A stretch of 35,473 nucleotides of DNA from Hypsibius dujardini (GCA_001579985.1 LRSR01009768.1:5001-40473); one strand, 5' to 3'. Positions 8,591 to 18,092 are shown, numbered from the stretch's first letter. Program-made: numbers and translations. Notes: generated by a model from the sequence alone, not told the origin.

Positions 8591-9757
8591 ATGGTGATGT
8601 CGATGGAGGAGTCGATCAGTCAGCAGCTTCTCGGGCAGTCGCCTTCGAAAGTGGAGAAGATTTCCGTGGCGTCGGCGCAGTCCGACGGAGGCATGATCAA
8701 GGGCCTGAGCGCGGACCTCGTCAGCCTGTCGCACCTGGACCTGAAGGATGCCGGTATTACCAGCCTGAAAGGCCTGCCGAAGCTGCCGAAGCTGAGGAGC
8801 CTCAATTTAGAAGGGAATTTAATTAAAGACGGCGAGGACCTGGAATGGGTCGCCGAAAATTGCCCGGTAAGTTTTGATAGGTTTCTCTGTTTCGAAAGGT
8901 TCGTTGGTAGGTAGAGCGGCTGCCGTAAACAGTTCGATCGTGGTCGGATGAAAACATAGTTGCCGGCGTGAAAATTTGATTGATTTCGGCGCTTGATTGA
9001 TCGATTTGCTTGATTGTTTACGAGTTGTTCCAATCAGCTGCGCTAGATTGGTTGATTGGCTTGATTTGTTGATTTGTTTTTACTTTACTTTTCTTTTGCA
9101 GGCGTTGGAGAACTTAGTACTGTCCGCGAACCCCATCACCGATCTGACCAAATTGGAGGCCTTGAACAAGCTGGCCAAGCTCACATCGCTCCAGCTTACT
9201 GGTTCGGAGATCGCGAAGGTAGACGGTTACGAGGTAAGTAATGCGATTGATTGATTGATTGGTTGATTAGTTCCTGTTTAATTGGCGGATAATCGCTTCA
9301 TTGATTGCTTGATGAGGTAGTAAATTATTTTTATTTCAGGCTAAGGTCTTTGCGCTACTCCCATCGCTGACCACGGTGGATGGGAAGAAGAAAGACGTCG
9401 AGGAGGTCGAAGATGACGACGACGAAGCCGAGGAAGAGGACGAAGAGTCTGATGACGACGCGGAGAGTGATGGCGAGGAGGGCAATCCGGGGCTGCAGGC
9501 GTTGCTTGGTGGTGAGGACTTAAGCGACGACGATGAAGATTTCGGTGGAGGTGAGTTGTCTGTTTGTTTTGTCGATTGCTTGTCTGACGAAGGGATTCTT
9601 TGTAGAGGAAGGCGGCTCAGACGATGACGAAGAGGATGACGACGATGATGACGAAGACGAGGAGACAGGCGACGATGCCACCCCGAAGAAGGCCGACGTC
9701 CAGCCGGAAGGCGGCAAGGGAATCAAGCGCAAAGCGGAAGATGATGATGCCGAATAA
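8591..9757 (+). CDS. ANP32-family acidic leucine-rich nuclear phosphoprotein (copy 1)
   Basis: Four exons, 8591-8866, 9102-9233, 9340-9550 and 9606-9757, give 256 residues. Leucine-rich repeats run from about residue 40 to 120 (LSHLDLKDAGITSL, LPKLRSLNLEGNLIKDG, ALENLVLSANPITDL), followed by a cap reading AKVFALLPSLTTVDG. A tail of mostly Asp and Glu starts near 153, and a basic GIKRKAEDDDAE end resembles the family's nuclear signal. ANP32 proteins bind histones and phosphatase 2A in animals; which paralogue this is cannot be told. Three in-frame ATGs lie within the first five codons (8591, 8597, 8603); the third, ATGGAG, also fits the family start. The stop codon lies inside an AATAAA signal. 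Confidence 0.9.
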
Positions 9758-9758
9758 A
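9753..9758 (+). terminator. Poly(A) signal overlapping the ANP32 stop codon
   Basis: AATAAA at 9753-9758 contains the TAA stop (9755-9757). A T-rich downstream element follows at 9760-9780. If used, the 3'UTR would be only about 10-25 nt. Confidence 0.6.
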
Positions 9759-9983
9759 CGTTTCTTGTCTTTTCCCTTTGCCGCATCTCATTAGCTTCCT
9801 TTCTTTGGCAGATCTTTTTGAGCGTGTTTGTCTTTGCTTGCTTGCAACAGTAGCTGTTATTCGATTGTCTCTTTTTGGTTTCATATTTTTTTCGTGCGGG
9901 TCGGTTAGTTCCTTGAGGCGACAGACAGTCTTGGGCCTCTTTTTTCCTTTTATTGCCCTCGTGTATCTTTTCCATCAGCTGCT

Positions 9984-10387
9984 ATTACCGTATGCTCGCG
10001 ATCTCAAGGGACACTTTTCTGCCCTACCTTAAATTTTAACCAACCCGGGCCGTGCCGTTCACCAAATTAGCACTGTAGGAAGAAATATACGGTAAAGCAC
10101 AACTGTGCAATCAATCAATCGAGTGAGTAAGCTGTCCGAGAAGAGTGAATCAGATTGAACGTTCAATCGAATGCAGGGCCATACCGAGGGAGGCGGGGCT
10201 TAGCTGTCCCTTCACATCACGAGCATACGGTACAACTGTGCAATCAATCAATCGAACGCAACGAGTAAGCTGTCCGAAATCGGCCAATGAGAGAAGAGTG
10301 AATCAGATTGAACGTTCAGTCGAGTGCAGGGCCATATCGAGGGAGGCGGGGCTTAACTGTACCTTGAGATTACGAGCATACGGTAAT
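9984..10387. repeat. Inverted-repeat element with terminal ATTACCGTATGCTCG arms
   Basis: Left end 9984-10010 and right end 10362-10387 are reverse complements with a few mismatches (ATTACCGTATGCTCG ... CGAGCATACGGTAAT). Inside are two partial tandem copies, about 133-153 bp apart, of a segment with GAATCAGATTGAACGTTCA, GCAGGGCCATA and GGAGGCGGGGCTTA; the second has an extra CGGCCAATG. The form is that of a MITE about 400 bp long. It ends 135 bp before the tRNA gene. A truncated relative sits before COQ6. Confidence 0.72.
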
Positions 10388-10521
10388 GAATTGAACCAAG
10401 CGATGCTAAAGGCTTGAAAGACACCGTTAAAAAAAGGCGAAAATAAGTTTTATATTTCAGTTGATTAAGTAATTGTAGATTTACCGGGCTGAATGGTTAA
10501 TTGATTTCAAGTTAATACGGT

Positions 10522-10594
10522 AGCAGATTGGCGCAGAGGTTAGCGCGCTGGGCTCATAACTCAGAGGTCCGTGGATCGAAACCATGATCTGCTA
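10522..10594 (+). tRNA. tRNA-Met (CAT), initiator-type
   Basis: It folds as a cloverleaf. The acceptor AGCAGAT pairs with ATCTGCT and the discriminator is A. The D stem is GCGC/GCGC; the anticodon stem CTGGG/CTCAG encloses CTCATAA, with anticodon CAT at 10555-10557; the T stem CGTGG/CCATG encloses ATCGAAA. A1:U72, A54 and A60 are eukaryotic initiator hallmarks. The usual three G:C pairs of the initiator anticodon stem are interrupted by a G30-U40 wobble, and the D loop is one base longer than in human initiator tRNA. The internal A box (TGGCGCAGAGG) and B box (GGATCGAAACC) are present, and T5 at 10597-10601 would stop RNA polymerase III. No CCA is encoded. Confidence 0.93.
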
Positions 10595-10634
10595 ACTTTT
10601 TCTTATTTTTCTGACTCCGTCGTTCATTCGCTGG

Positions 10635-10895
10635 TGAAAATGTTTGATTCCCAGAATTTCGACATTCCGTCCACTCAAAATTGGATTTGAAATCGATTGA
10701 CATCAGCAGAATCATTTTTGGATGCCAGGGGCGGAGCCATGGGCTAGTTTCAATCCAGGCTTCCGAGGGACATTGCAGAAACCACCCAAAGCTCCGCCTC
10801 CTGGCACCAAGATAAGATGCTGCTGATGTCAATTGATTCCAAATCGAATTTGGAGTGAACGGGTGCCAAACATCTTGGAATCAAGCGTTTTGCAG
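10635..10895. repeat. Foldback element after the tRNA gene, about 260 bp
   Basis: Arms at about 10635-10750 and 10779-10895 are imperfect reverse complements. Shared words are TTGATTCC, TTGACATCAGCAG, TGCCAGG and GGCGGAGC. The unpaired centre is about 28 bp. It starts 34 bp beyond the tRNA terminator. No open frame of interest lies within. Confidence 0.85.
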
Positions 10896-11261
10896 TGGTT
10901 GGGATCAAAACAATTGAGATTTTGGAAGCGTAGCTGATGAATCAATCAATCAAGCCCCGGGCCATAGCACAAAGTGGTGCGGGAATTGTTTTCTTATTTT
11001 TTTCTAAAATCAAGTAAGCAGCAATATGAACTTCCGATATCCCATCAATGCTGCTGTAAATTTTGCGTAAACACAGCTGGTAAAGGGTAAAATTAGGCGA
11101 AAACACAAAACCGCTCATCATTCATCTGTGAAAGAGACCCTTAGTCCGTTACACACAAGACTACAAACTGAAAGCGGAAACTGGAAAAAGTCCTTCGCAA
11201 GGGGACAATTCAAGCAAGCAATTTATAAATCCTCGCGGTGAGTGGGAAGTTTACGTGTAGA
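10896..11261. other. 3' flank of ANP32 copy 2, no gene seen
   Basis: The stretch is AT-rich with TGAT words. No exon, RNA gene or clear AATAAA was found on the minus strand, so the ANP32 copy 2 poly(A) site is not defined. Confidence 0.5.
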
Positions 11262-12956
11262 CTACTCCTCAATCTTGCGCTTTACTCCTTTCACGCCGGC
11301 GCCGCTGGAAGAGGAAGAGTCCGGCGCGACCTGAGGCGCGACTTCCGCATCAACGCCATCTTCCTCCTCCTCTTCCTCATCATCATCATCATCTCCGTCA
11401 GAGTCGCTGCTGTCGTCGTCGCCGTCGAATTCCATTCCGCCGTTCTCATTGTTCACCTGCTCGTCCTCATCAGTGTCCTGGTACTCATCTACGGCATCCT
11501 CTTCATCCTCATCCTCGTCCTCATCCTCGTCCTCATCTGAATCGGAGATCTCTTTGCCGGCCCGATCGAGGCTGTCGAGGATGTCGAGGGAGGGAAGGAG
11601 TTTCAGCACGTGGTCTCGGTAGTCGGGGACGGCCTTCACGATGTCGCAGGTGAAGAGATCGAGGCAGTGCAGATTCGAAAGTCTTTTCAGCGGCTCCAGG
11701 ATCTCCACCTTGTCAATCTTCTTATTCCCTCCCAGGTAGAGGTACTGCAAAAAACACGGTTAATTGAATCAGCTGCACAATACCAAAATAAGACTTCTAA
11801 TTTTAATTTACAATAACTAAACAGCTAAGTCTAGTGTTATTTAAATGAAATATCTGGATTTAAATAAAATATTAAATAAAATATTAAATAAATTTAAAAA
11901 AAATATTACATAAATTTAAATAAAATATTATATACATTTAAATAAAATATTAGGTAAATTTAAATTAAATATTAAATAAATTGTAATAAAATGTTAAATA
12001 AAATTTAATAAAATATAAATAAATTTAAATCCAAGACTAAAGTTTATATCATTGAAAAACTAGTTCATTTAAAAGAAAAGCCACATTTTCAGCATACCAA
12101 ATAACAAAGTAAATGAAATATCATAATACTTGTTGTAAATTAGTTTCATTTTAAATAAAAATAAAAATATATATTACTTAAAATAAAAAGCCGCTGTCTG
12201 AACTCTTTAAAAAAAATATACCGAAACAAAACTAGCTAAATCTCTAATCACCTTATATTTATTATTTGAATTTAAATATTGTGCGGAAACAGAACTTATC
12301 CATAAATAGTTCCCAAAGTAGTTTCCTTATACAAAACCTCTCCAAAGAAACCATTTTACCTAACTTCCCATCAATTCCTCAAGCCTAAAGCGTGCACATT
12401 CAACTTACCCAATCAAGTCAATCGATCTAAGCGACGAATGAATTTAGTTAAACTATCAACAATCAATCAATCAATCGAAGAAACAAATCAACTCAGTTAA
12501 ACCATCGACAATCAAACAATCAATCGACGCCTCACATAGTAAAACCCTCAAATTTCAAACCCCACAAATTGCAGAGTTCTCGCGCCTGGCCGTTGTTTCC
12601 TCGGCCCCAGTCTGAATCCCTTTAAAGGAAACCACCTGAATTGGTCTAAACAGGTGCGGCAACCTCACCTCAAGCGCGGGGCAACTGTCGAGGGCTTGCA
12701 GTCCGCCGGCGATTTTGTTGTCGCACAGCCACAGTTTCCGCAGCTTCGGCAGCGCGGGGAACGGCGTCAAACCGGCCAACCCCGTCCCAATCAGCGAAAG
12801 CTCCTCCAGGCCAGTGTGTGCCTGCAGCAGGTCGAGGACCCCGGCCAGGCCATCCGCCAGCTTTGCGTTGTCGAGGTTGAGGGTTTTCACTTCTGCCGGC
12901 AGCCGCTTCCCATCTAGCTGCGCAATCCGCTCCTTCACATCCACCGTTTTGGCCAT
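11262..12956 (-). CDS. ANP32-family acidic leucine-rich nuclear phosphoprotein (copy 2)
   Basis: Two exons, 12956-12669 and 11744-11262, joined in phase 0 (CTTGAG|GTGAGG donor, TTTTGCAG acceptor), give 256 residues, the same as copy 1. Leucine-rich repeats include VKTLNLDNAKLADGL, LEELSLIGTGLAGLTPFPAL and LRKLWLCDNKIAGGL. The join CPALE|YLYLGGNKKIDKVE fits the human CPNLTHLNLSGNKIKD, and LEPLKRLSNLHCLDLF then DYRDHVLKLLPSLDILDSLD match the family's cap. An Asp/Glu tail with Ser runs follows to VKRKIEE. It is closer to canonical ANP32A/B spacing than copy 1 is. It is convergent with copy 1 and has a quite different intron number, so this is not a recent duplication. A predicted nuclear histone-binding role comes from the family. 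Confidence 0.93.
11800..12330. repeat. AT-rich low-complexity core of ANP32 copy 2 intron
   Basis: Within intron 11745-12668, runs of AAATAAAATATTAAATAAA-like sequence make a simple AT block unlike the CAGA-filled introns nearby. TGAT/ATCA repeats follow at 12410-12530. No exon is seen. Confidence 0.85.
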
Positions 12957-13984
12957 GTTCTCGGGAAGAGAGATTGGGGGGGGGTGGAAGTTAGGGTGTA
13001 ACTTTTGGAAGAAAAATCGCTGCAGATTCGGAATAACACCAGGTAATGAATGAAATAATTCCCCAAGGTGAAAATATTTTCGACTGCAAATAGAACTTCA
13101 ATCGACCAATCAAGCGACGGCCCGCAAGGGGACTCGCAACACCCTGGCCGAGTTCGAGCCTTTGCACCGTATTGGAAGACTTTCGTTTCTCTTTAAGTCC
13201 ACTTGATTTAAAAAGTGGAAGTGGAATTTTGAGAACAGATCAGCTGTAGTTCCACTTCCACTGCCACGATGCTACAAAAGTGAGTGCCACGCGATGTTGC
13301 CAGGTGCCGCTCTCGGCCAAGGGCCAGTCGGCTCGGAATTCCGTAGTCCTCCTCACTTGGGGAGTTATTCAAGTGCCGAATTCCGAATCAGTTTGACTTA
13401 GTTTTTTTATTAAGACCTATTTAAATGATGAATATAAAAAATTATTTCACCGCCATAGACAGATAAATTTATTTTTGGAGAAATTTCAAAGTTGGAAACG
13501 GTTCCATTGCATTTACCGTTGAGTGCGATTGATTGATTGCTTGATTAAACTGTCAATGGACAAAATTGCCCCAGCAAATTGAGTTTCTCCATCGCTAGAA
13601 AATATAAAACATACAGGAACGGTCATTAATTCGGGATGATTTTCAAAATGACAATTCAGATCCTCACCATACCTTTTTTTTCAAAAACCCACATTTTTTT
13701 CATGATGGAATGCTGTCAGGTGGTTGATTGTTCGATTGAGTACACTGGAGGGTCCGGGGTATGGACAAAAGGGCGGAGCAGGGGGTGGTCTGGTGGTTGA
13801 TTGTTCGATTGTTTGAAAATCGTTCAACCAAGGGCAGGGCCATACCGAGAGAGGCGGGGCTTAGATAGCGAGCATACGGCATTTGCCGTCTTGCCGGTTT
13901 GTTGATCGGCTGTTTCCGGAGTGAATCATGATTTATTAGTAATCCTGAACCCTCCCCAAACATTTTCCGTGGCGCTCAAAAATA
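12957..13984. promoter_or_regulatory. Divergent ANP32 copy 2 / COQ6 intergenic region
   Basis: No gene is seen in this 1-kb gap. It holds a G-run near 12977; a perfect 13-bp inverted repeat (AGTGGAAGTGGAA at 13214-13226 and its complement at 13250-13262); and CGGAATTCCG-type palindromes near 13337 and 13376. A truncated copy of the GC-box repeat lies at 13834-13879 (GCAGGGCCATACCGAG then GGCGGGGCTTAG then GAGCATACGG), 106 bp before the COQ6 ATG. GGCGGGGC is an Sp1-type box. Confidence 0.6.
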
Positions 13985-16900
13985 ATGCAGTCTTTATGGG
14001 GGATGCAGACGTTTCGTCGAAGATTATCTTCCAACACCACCAAAGTGCTGAGAAAGAGCTATGACATCGTGATTGCTGGCGGCGGCCTCGTGGGAAGCTG
14101 CGCCGCTTGTGCCATCGGTGAGTTGATTGATTGGCTTGTTGATTATATTGCAGCCATTCAACCAATCAATCAATCACTCAGCCGGTGAGTTGGTTGATTG
14201 GCTTGTCGATTATACTCCAGCCATTCAACCAATCAATCAATTGTTCAGCCGGTGAGTTGATTGATTGGCTTGTTGATTATATTGCAGTCATTCAACCAAT
14301 CAATCGATCACTCAGCCGGTGAGTTGGTTGATTGGCTTGTCGATTATACTCCAGCCATTCAATCAATCAATCAATTGTTCAGCCGGTGAGTTGATTGATT
14401 GGCTTGTTGATTATATTGCAGTCATTCAACCAATCAATCGATTGTTCAGCCGGTAGAAATACGGTTTTCTTTTATTGGCCAACTGACGACGCTTGATTCG
14501 TTTTTTATTGTCTTTTTTTACATTGAAGCTTCGGATCCTCTTCTCCAATCATTGCGCGTCTTGGTGATTGAGCCGAGAGAGCCGAAAATTTGGAAAGCAT
14601 CGCCGGAGCGTTTCAGCAATCGCGTCTATTCCGTCGCACCTGGTACTCGAAAGCTGCTCGAAGGTCCGATTATTCCGTCGATCCGTTCCTGATTTCCGAA
14701 TGGAATTTGCCATAAATCTCTATTCCCTTGCAGAGCTCTCCGCTTGGAAGACTGTGGAAGCGCTGCGTTATCGGCCAGTTCGACGGCTTCAAGTACTGTA
14801 TTTTCGCGTTAGACAGGGACAGCGTACGAGCCGTGGAACGTTTAATCGGCCACGCGGCGCTTGTGTTGTATGTACGGTGCACACAGCCGTGCACACGTTC
14901 CACTCCACTACGACTGTCCCTGTCTAACGCGAAAATACAGTACTCACATTTCAGACAAATCATTTTCACGCTAATTCCAGCTGATAAATTTAATTTAACA
15001 CGATTCAATTTAATGTTTTCCGGTATTTTAAATCGGAATTGAATTAAATCACACAAAAGGGGAGAGTCCGACCGTACTGCCATCGAATAGACGCACTCAC
15101 CTCGCAAATGAAATTTAATGCAACAGTTTCGCTTGATTCAACTCTTTTCTAATACTTAATCTGCCCAATACGGCGATGCGTTGATTGATCTCTTGGTAAA
15201 TTGTTATTTTCCATTAAGCCGTGTGATTGATTGATGTATTTAGTGTCTTTCTGTCGGTCTGTCTGTCTACCTGTCTGTCTGTCTGTCTGTCTATTTGTCT
15301 GCCTGTCTGTCTGTCGATCTATCCGTCTGTCTGACTGGTTGTCTATTGACTGATACATTCATCATTGTCTGTTAAGCCTTGTTCCTGCTTGTCTGCCTCG
15401 TGTGTCTAGTCTAGTGCTTTTTCACTTGCAGGTTTGGGAATCCGCTTCCGAAGCCGCCATTTCATTTCAACAGCCACGCCTGGACGAGTATGTTTCGTAC
15501 GTCGTGGAAGACGAAGTGCTGGCATCGGCAGTCTGGACTCGCCTCGGTGAACTGTCCAGTCAAGTTGATGTCGTCCATAACCTCTCCGCCAAAACCTACG
15601 ACTTACCGTCACGACGCAATCATATGCATGAGAAGGGAGCTGGATCTGCCTCTAAGGACGATTCCGGTCGAGAGGATAGGGTGAAGATTGTATTGTCGGA
15701 CGGGACGCAACTGGAGACGAGTCTGCTGGTAAGAAGTCGATCGCTTCCGGTCCTTTTACCGTTCTCCTTGTATTATCAGGATCTTTTTCATTCTTTTGGT
15801 CAGATTGGTGCGGACGGACCCAGTTCGGCAGTGCGACAAGCAATGGGAGTGCAGTATTTGAATTGGAGTTACGACCAGAAGGGTATCGTCGCATCCCTTC
15901 AATTGTCCGAGGTACAGTATCTTTATTTCTCTACGTGGATAAGTTGAATGGTATCTTATATATTTCTTCAGGCTCAAGACAACAGTGTCGCATGGCAGCG
16001 TTTTACGTCTCTCGGACCCATAGCGTTGTTGCCGGTCAGTGGCGGTTTAATGCGTGTCTGCCTGTCTATCTAGCCATTTGTCAGTCTGTCTGTCTGTCAG
16101 TCAGTCTACATGCCCGTCTGCCTGTCTGTCTGTCAGTCTACATGCCTGTCTGTCTGTTTGTCTGTCAGTCAGTCAGTCAGTCAGTCTACGTGCCTGTCTG
16201 TCTGACTGTTCGTCAGTCTGTCAGTCAGTCAGTCTACGTGCCCGTCTGTCTGTCTGTCAGTCAGTCAGTCTACGTGCCTGTCTGTCTGACTGTTCGTCAG
16301 TCTGTCTGTCTGTCAGTCTACGTGCCTGTCTGACTCTGTCTATTGATTGATGCATTCATCGTTGTCTATTTAGCGTTGTTCCTGCTTGACTGCCTTGTCT
16401 GTCTAGACTCCTGTCTGTTCATCATTGTAGCAACTATGTGCCTCGCTGTCTGTCGTCTGTCTGGCTGGTTGTCGCTCCGTCTTCCTGTCTGCCTGCATGT
16501 ATGCCATTTTTTCTATCGACCTCGCTGTCTTCTCTACATGCTTGTGCTAGCTTTTGCTGGTGAACGTTTCGAATTTTGTCTTGTGTATGGGAACAGCTCG
16601 ACGAAAAGCGTTCATCACTGGTGTGGTCAACGAACACGGAAGACGCGACACGTTTGCTGGCTTTGTCCGATGAGGAATTCCTGGATGCTCTTAATCAGGC
16701 GCTGGTAAGAGCGTCCAGCCGTTTCTTATTATACTCAGTGGTCAACTTCATACAGTTTATCTTCCTGTCTTCCTGCAATTTTACGTTCCTTACAGTGGGA
16801 AGAACAGGACAAAAAACAGCTCGCTGGTCGAGCCCTGGAATATCTCGACCGGTTCATTGGGAAGTTCGGACAACGTATGTTCTAGCCGAAGGGGTTATGA

Positions 16901-17638
16901 CATCATTTTTGTCTTTCTGTTGATGCCTGCCAGTCGTGCGTCTGCATATTCAAGTTCTTACTCAGTTGTCTGTATCAGACTGACTGTATGGCCACCTGCG
17001 TTTTCGATTAGTTTTTCGGCTTGCTTGCCCGCCTGGTTCTCTACCCGTCTTGTGCCTGCCTCTCTGTCGGTGTGTCTGTATATCTGCCGGATTGTCTGTC
17101 TGTCTGTTTTTCTGTCTCTGTTGTGGCTTTACCTGTCGTTAGTTGCAGTATGTTTGCCTTTTCCTGTCCGGTCATGGCATGGCTTTTTCGTTCCCTTCGA
17201 GGAAACTGCTAATAAAATATTTTTTCTTCATTGCTAACAGGACCGGCCAACTTCCAACAAATACCACCAACCCTGACTGCCGTCGACAAGGGCAGCCGAG
17301 CGGCATTCCCTCTGGCTCTCGGTCACGCAACTCGCTATGTCGTACCCCATGTCGCGCTTATCGGGTATAACCTCTTTCTGACCAACTGGTTTGTCGTCTC
17401 TCTGCCTGTTTGGTGGTCTGTCTTGCCTGTCTGTTTATCTACCTGCCTGTCTGTCTATCTACATGTGTGGCTGTCTGTCTGTTTGCCTGCCCGCAGACTC
17501 ATCTGCGTGTCTGTCTGTCTGCCCGCCTGTTTGTCAATCTGCCTCTGTGACTGACAGACTGATTTGTTGCTTGCTCCTTCGTCTATTTGCATGCCTGCCT
17601 AGACTCTGTCCATCTGTCTGTTTGCCTACTTGACCACC

Positions 17639-17671
<33 letters not shown>

Positions 17672-18092
17672 GGATGCTGGTCTATCTATTTGTCTGCCCG
17701 TCTCTGGGCTTGCATCTGTAATTTATCTTTGAGTTTTTTGTTCGGGTGTCTTTTTACCCAATGAATCTACTCATTTCAGCGATGCGGCTCATCGAATCCA
17801 CCCACTGGCCGGTCTCGGTGTGAATCTCGGATTCGAGGACGTCACCGCGTTGCGGGCAGCCCTTCGAAAGACCGTGGCATGCGGTGCAGAATTGGGCTCT
17901 CTGCCGCACCTCCTCCAATACGAGACCCAGGCGCAACGCACGGTCGTCCCCGTCATGGCGGCGGTCGACTCTCTGCATCGTCTCTACTCCACCCAATGGA
18001 CCCCGGCGGTCGTTTTACGGAGCCTCGGGCTGAATCTGGTCAATGCCTGCGAACCGTTGAAGGGCCGCATCATGCAGCATGCGTCTTTGTGA
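13985..18092 (+). CDS. COQ6: Ubiquinone biosynthesis flavin monooxygenase COQ6
   Basis: Ten exons: 13985-14117, 14529-14663, 14734-14792, 15432-15728, 15804-15911, 15972-16034, 16597-16704, 16796-16874, 17241-17364 and 17780-18092. All are in phase and give 472 residues (human about 468). A basic N-terminus fits mitochondrial import. The FAD loop is YDIVIAGGGLVGS (26-38), SNRVYSVAPGT follows, the conserved DG motif is IGADGPSSAVR (from 209), and the second FAD motif is GDAAHRIHPLAG-L-GVNLGFED (from 369). The family carries out C5-hydroxylation of the quinone ring on the matrix side of the inner membrane. Leu381 stands where the family usually has Gln in G-Q-G. Introns 3, 6 and 9 hold CTGT arrays, intron 1 a minisatellite and intron 3 a MITE. 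Intron 4 (75 bp) is open and divisible by three. An AATAAA follows at 18142. Confidence 0.95.
14118..14455 (+). repeat. 67-bp minisatellite of the COQ6 intron 1 donor, five units
   Basis: GT of GGTGAGTTG recurs at 14118, 14185, 14252, 14319 and 14386, with a truncated GGTAGA at 14453; every step is exactly 67 bp. The first is the real exon 1 donor, so each unit repeats the 5' splice site plus a later TATTGCAG or TACTCCAG. Units alternate in two types (TTGATTG/TATTGCAG and TTGGTTG/TACTCCAG), a dimeric higher-order repeat. Each unit also pairs within itself (TTGATTGATTGG with CCAATCAATCAA). Confidence 0.95.
14796..14940. mobile_element. 145-bp MITE with 27-bp perfect TIRs and TA duplication
   Basis: Perfect terminal inverted repeats at 14796-14822 and 14914-14940 begin CTGTATTTTCGCGTTAGACA. 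Both ends are flanked by TA (14794-14795 and 14941-14942), the target duplication typical of Tc1/mariner-type elements. Inner arms pair less well. The flanking AG and CT extend the symmetry to 31 bp. The left TA overlaps the T of the GT donor of COQ6 intron 3. No coding capacity is present. The lack of TIR mismatches suggests recent insertion or conversion. Confidence 0.88.
15248..15345 (+). repeat. CTGT array in COQ6 intron 3
   Basis: CTGT and CTGC units lie about 90 bp ahead of the exon 4 acceptor. They have the same orientation as the arrays of COQ6 introns 6 and 9. Confidence 0.92.
16054..16345 (+). repeat. CTGT/CAGT array in COQ6 intron 6
   Basis: This is a CTGT array with a longer period: phrases such as CAGTCTACGTGCCTGTCTG recur about every 30-55 bp. 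It occupies the first half of the 562-bp intron 16035-16596; sparser CTGT words follow to 16560. Confidence 0.9.
17396..17715 (+). repeat. CTGT/CCTG array in COQ6 intron 9
   Basis: Degenerate CTGT and CTGC units fill intron 17365-17779, with a pure CTGT run at about 17638-17672. It has the same polarity as the other COQ6 intron arrays. A sparser version is in intron 8 (16920-17160). Confidence 0.9.

Noticed and set aside
11238-11540. Plus-strand hydrophobic frame over ANP32 copy 2
   Set aside because: It is the complement of the Asp/Glu-coding tail; the minus strand carries the conserved gene.
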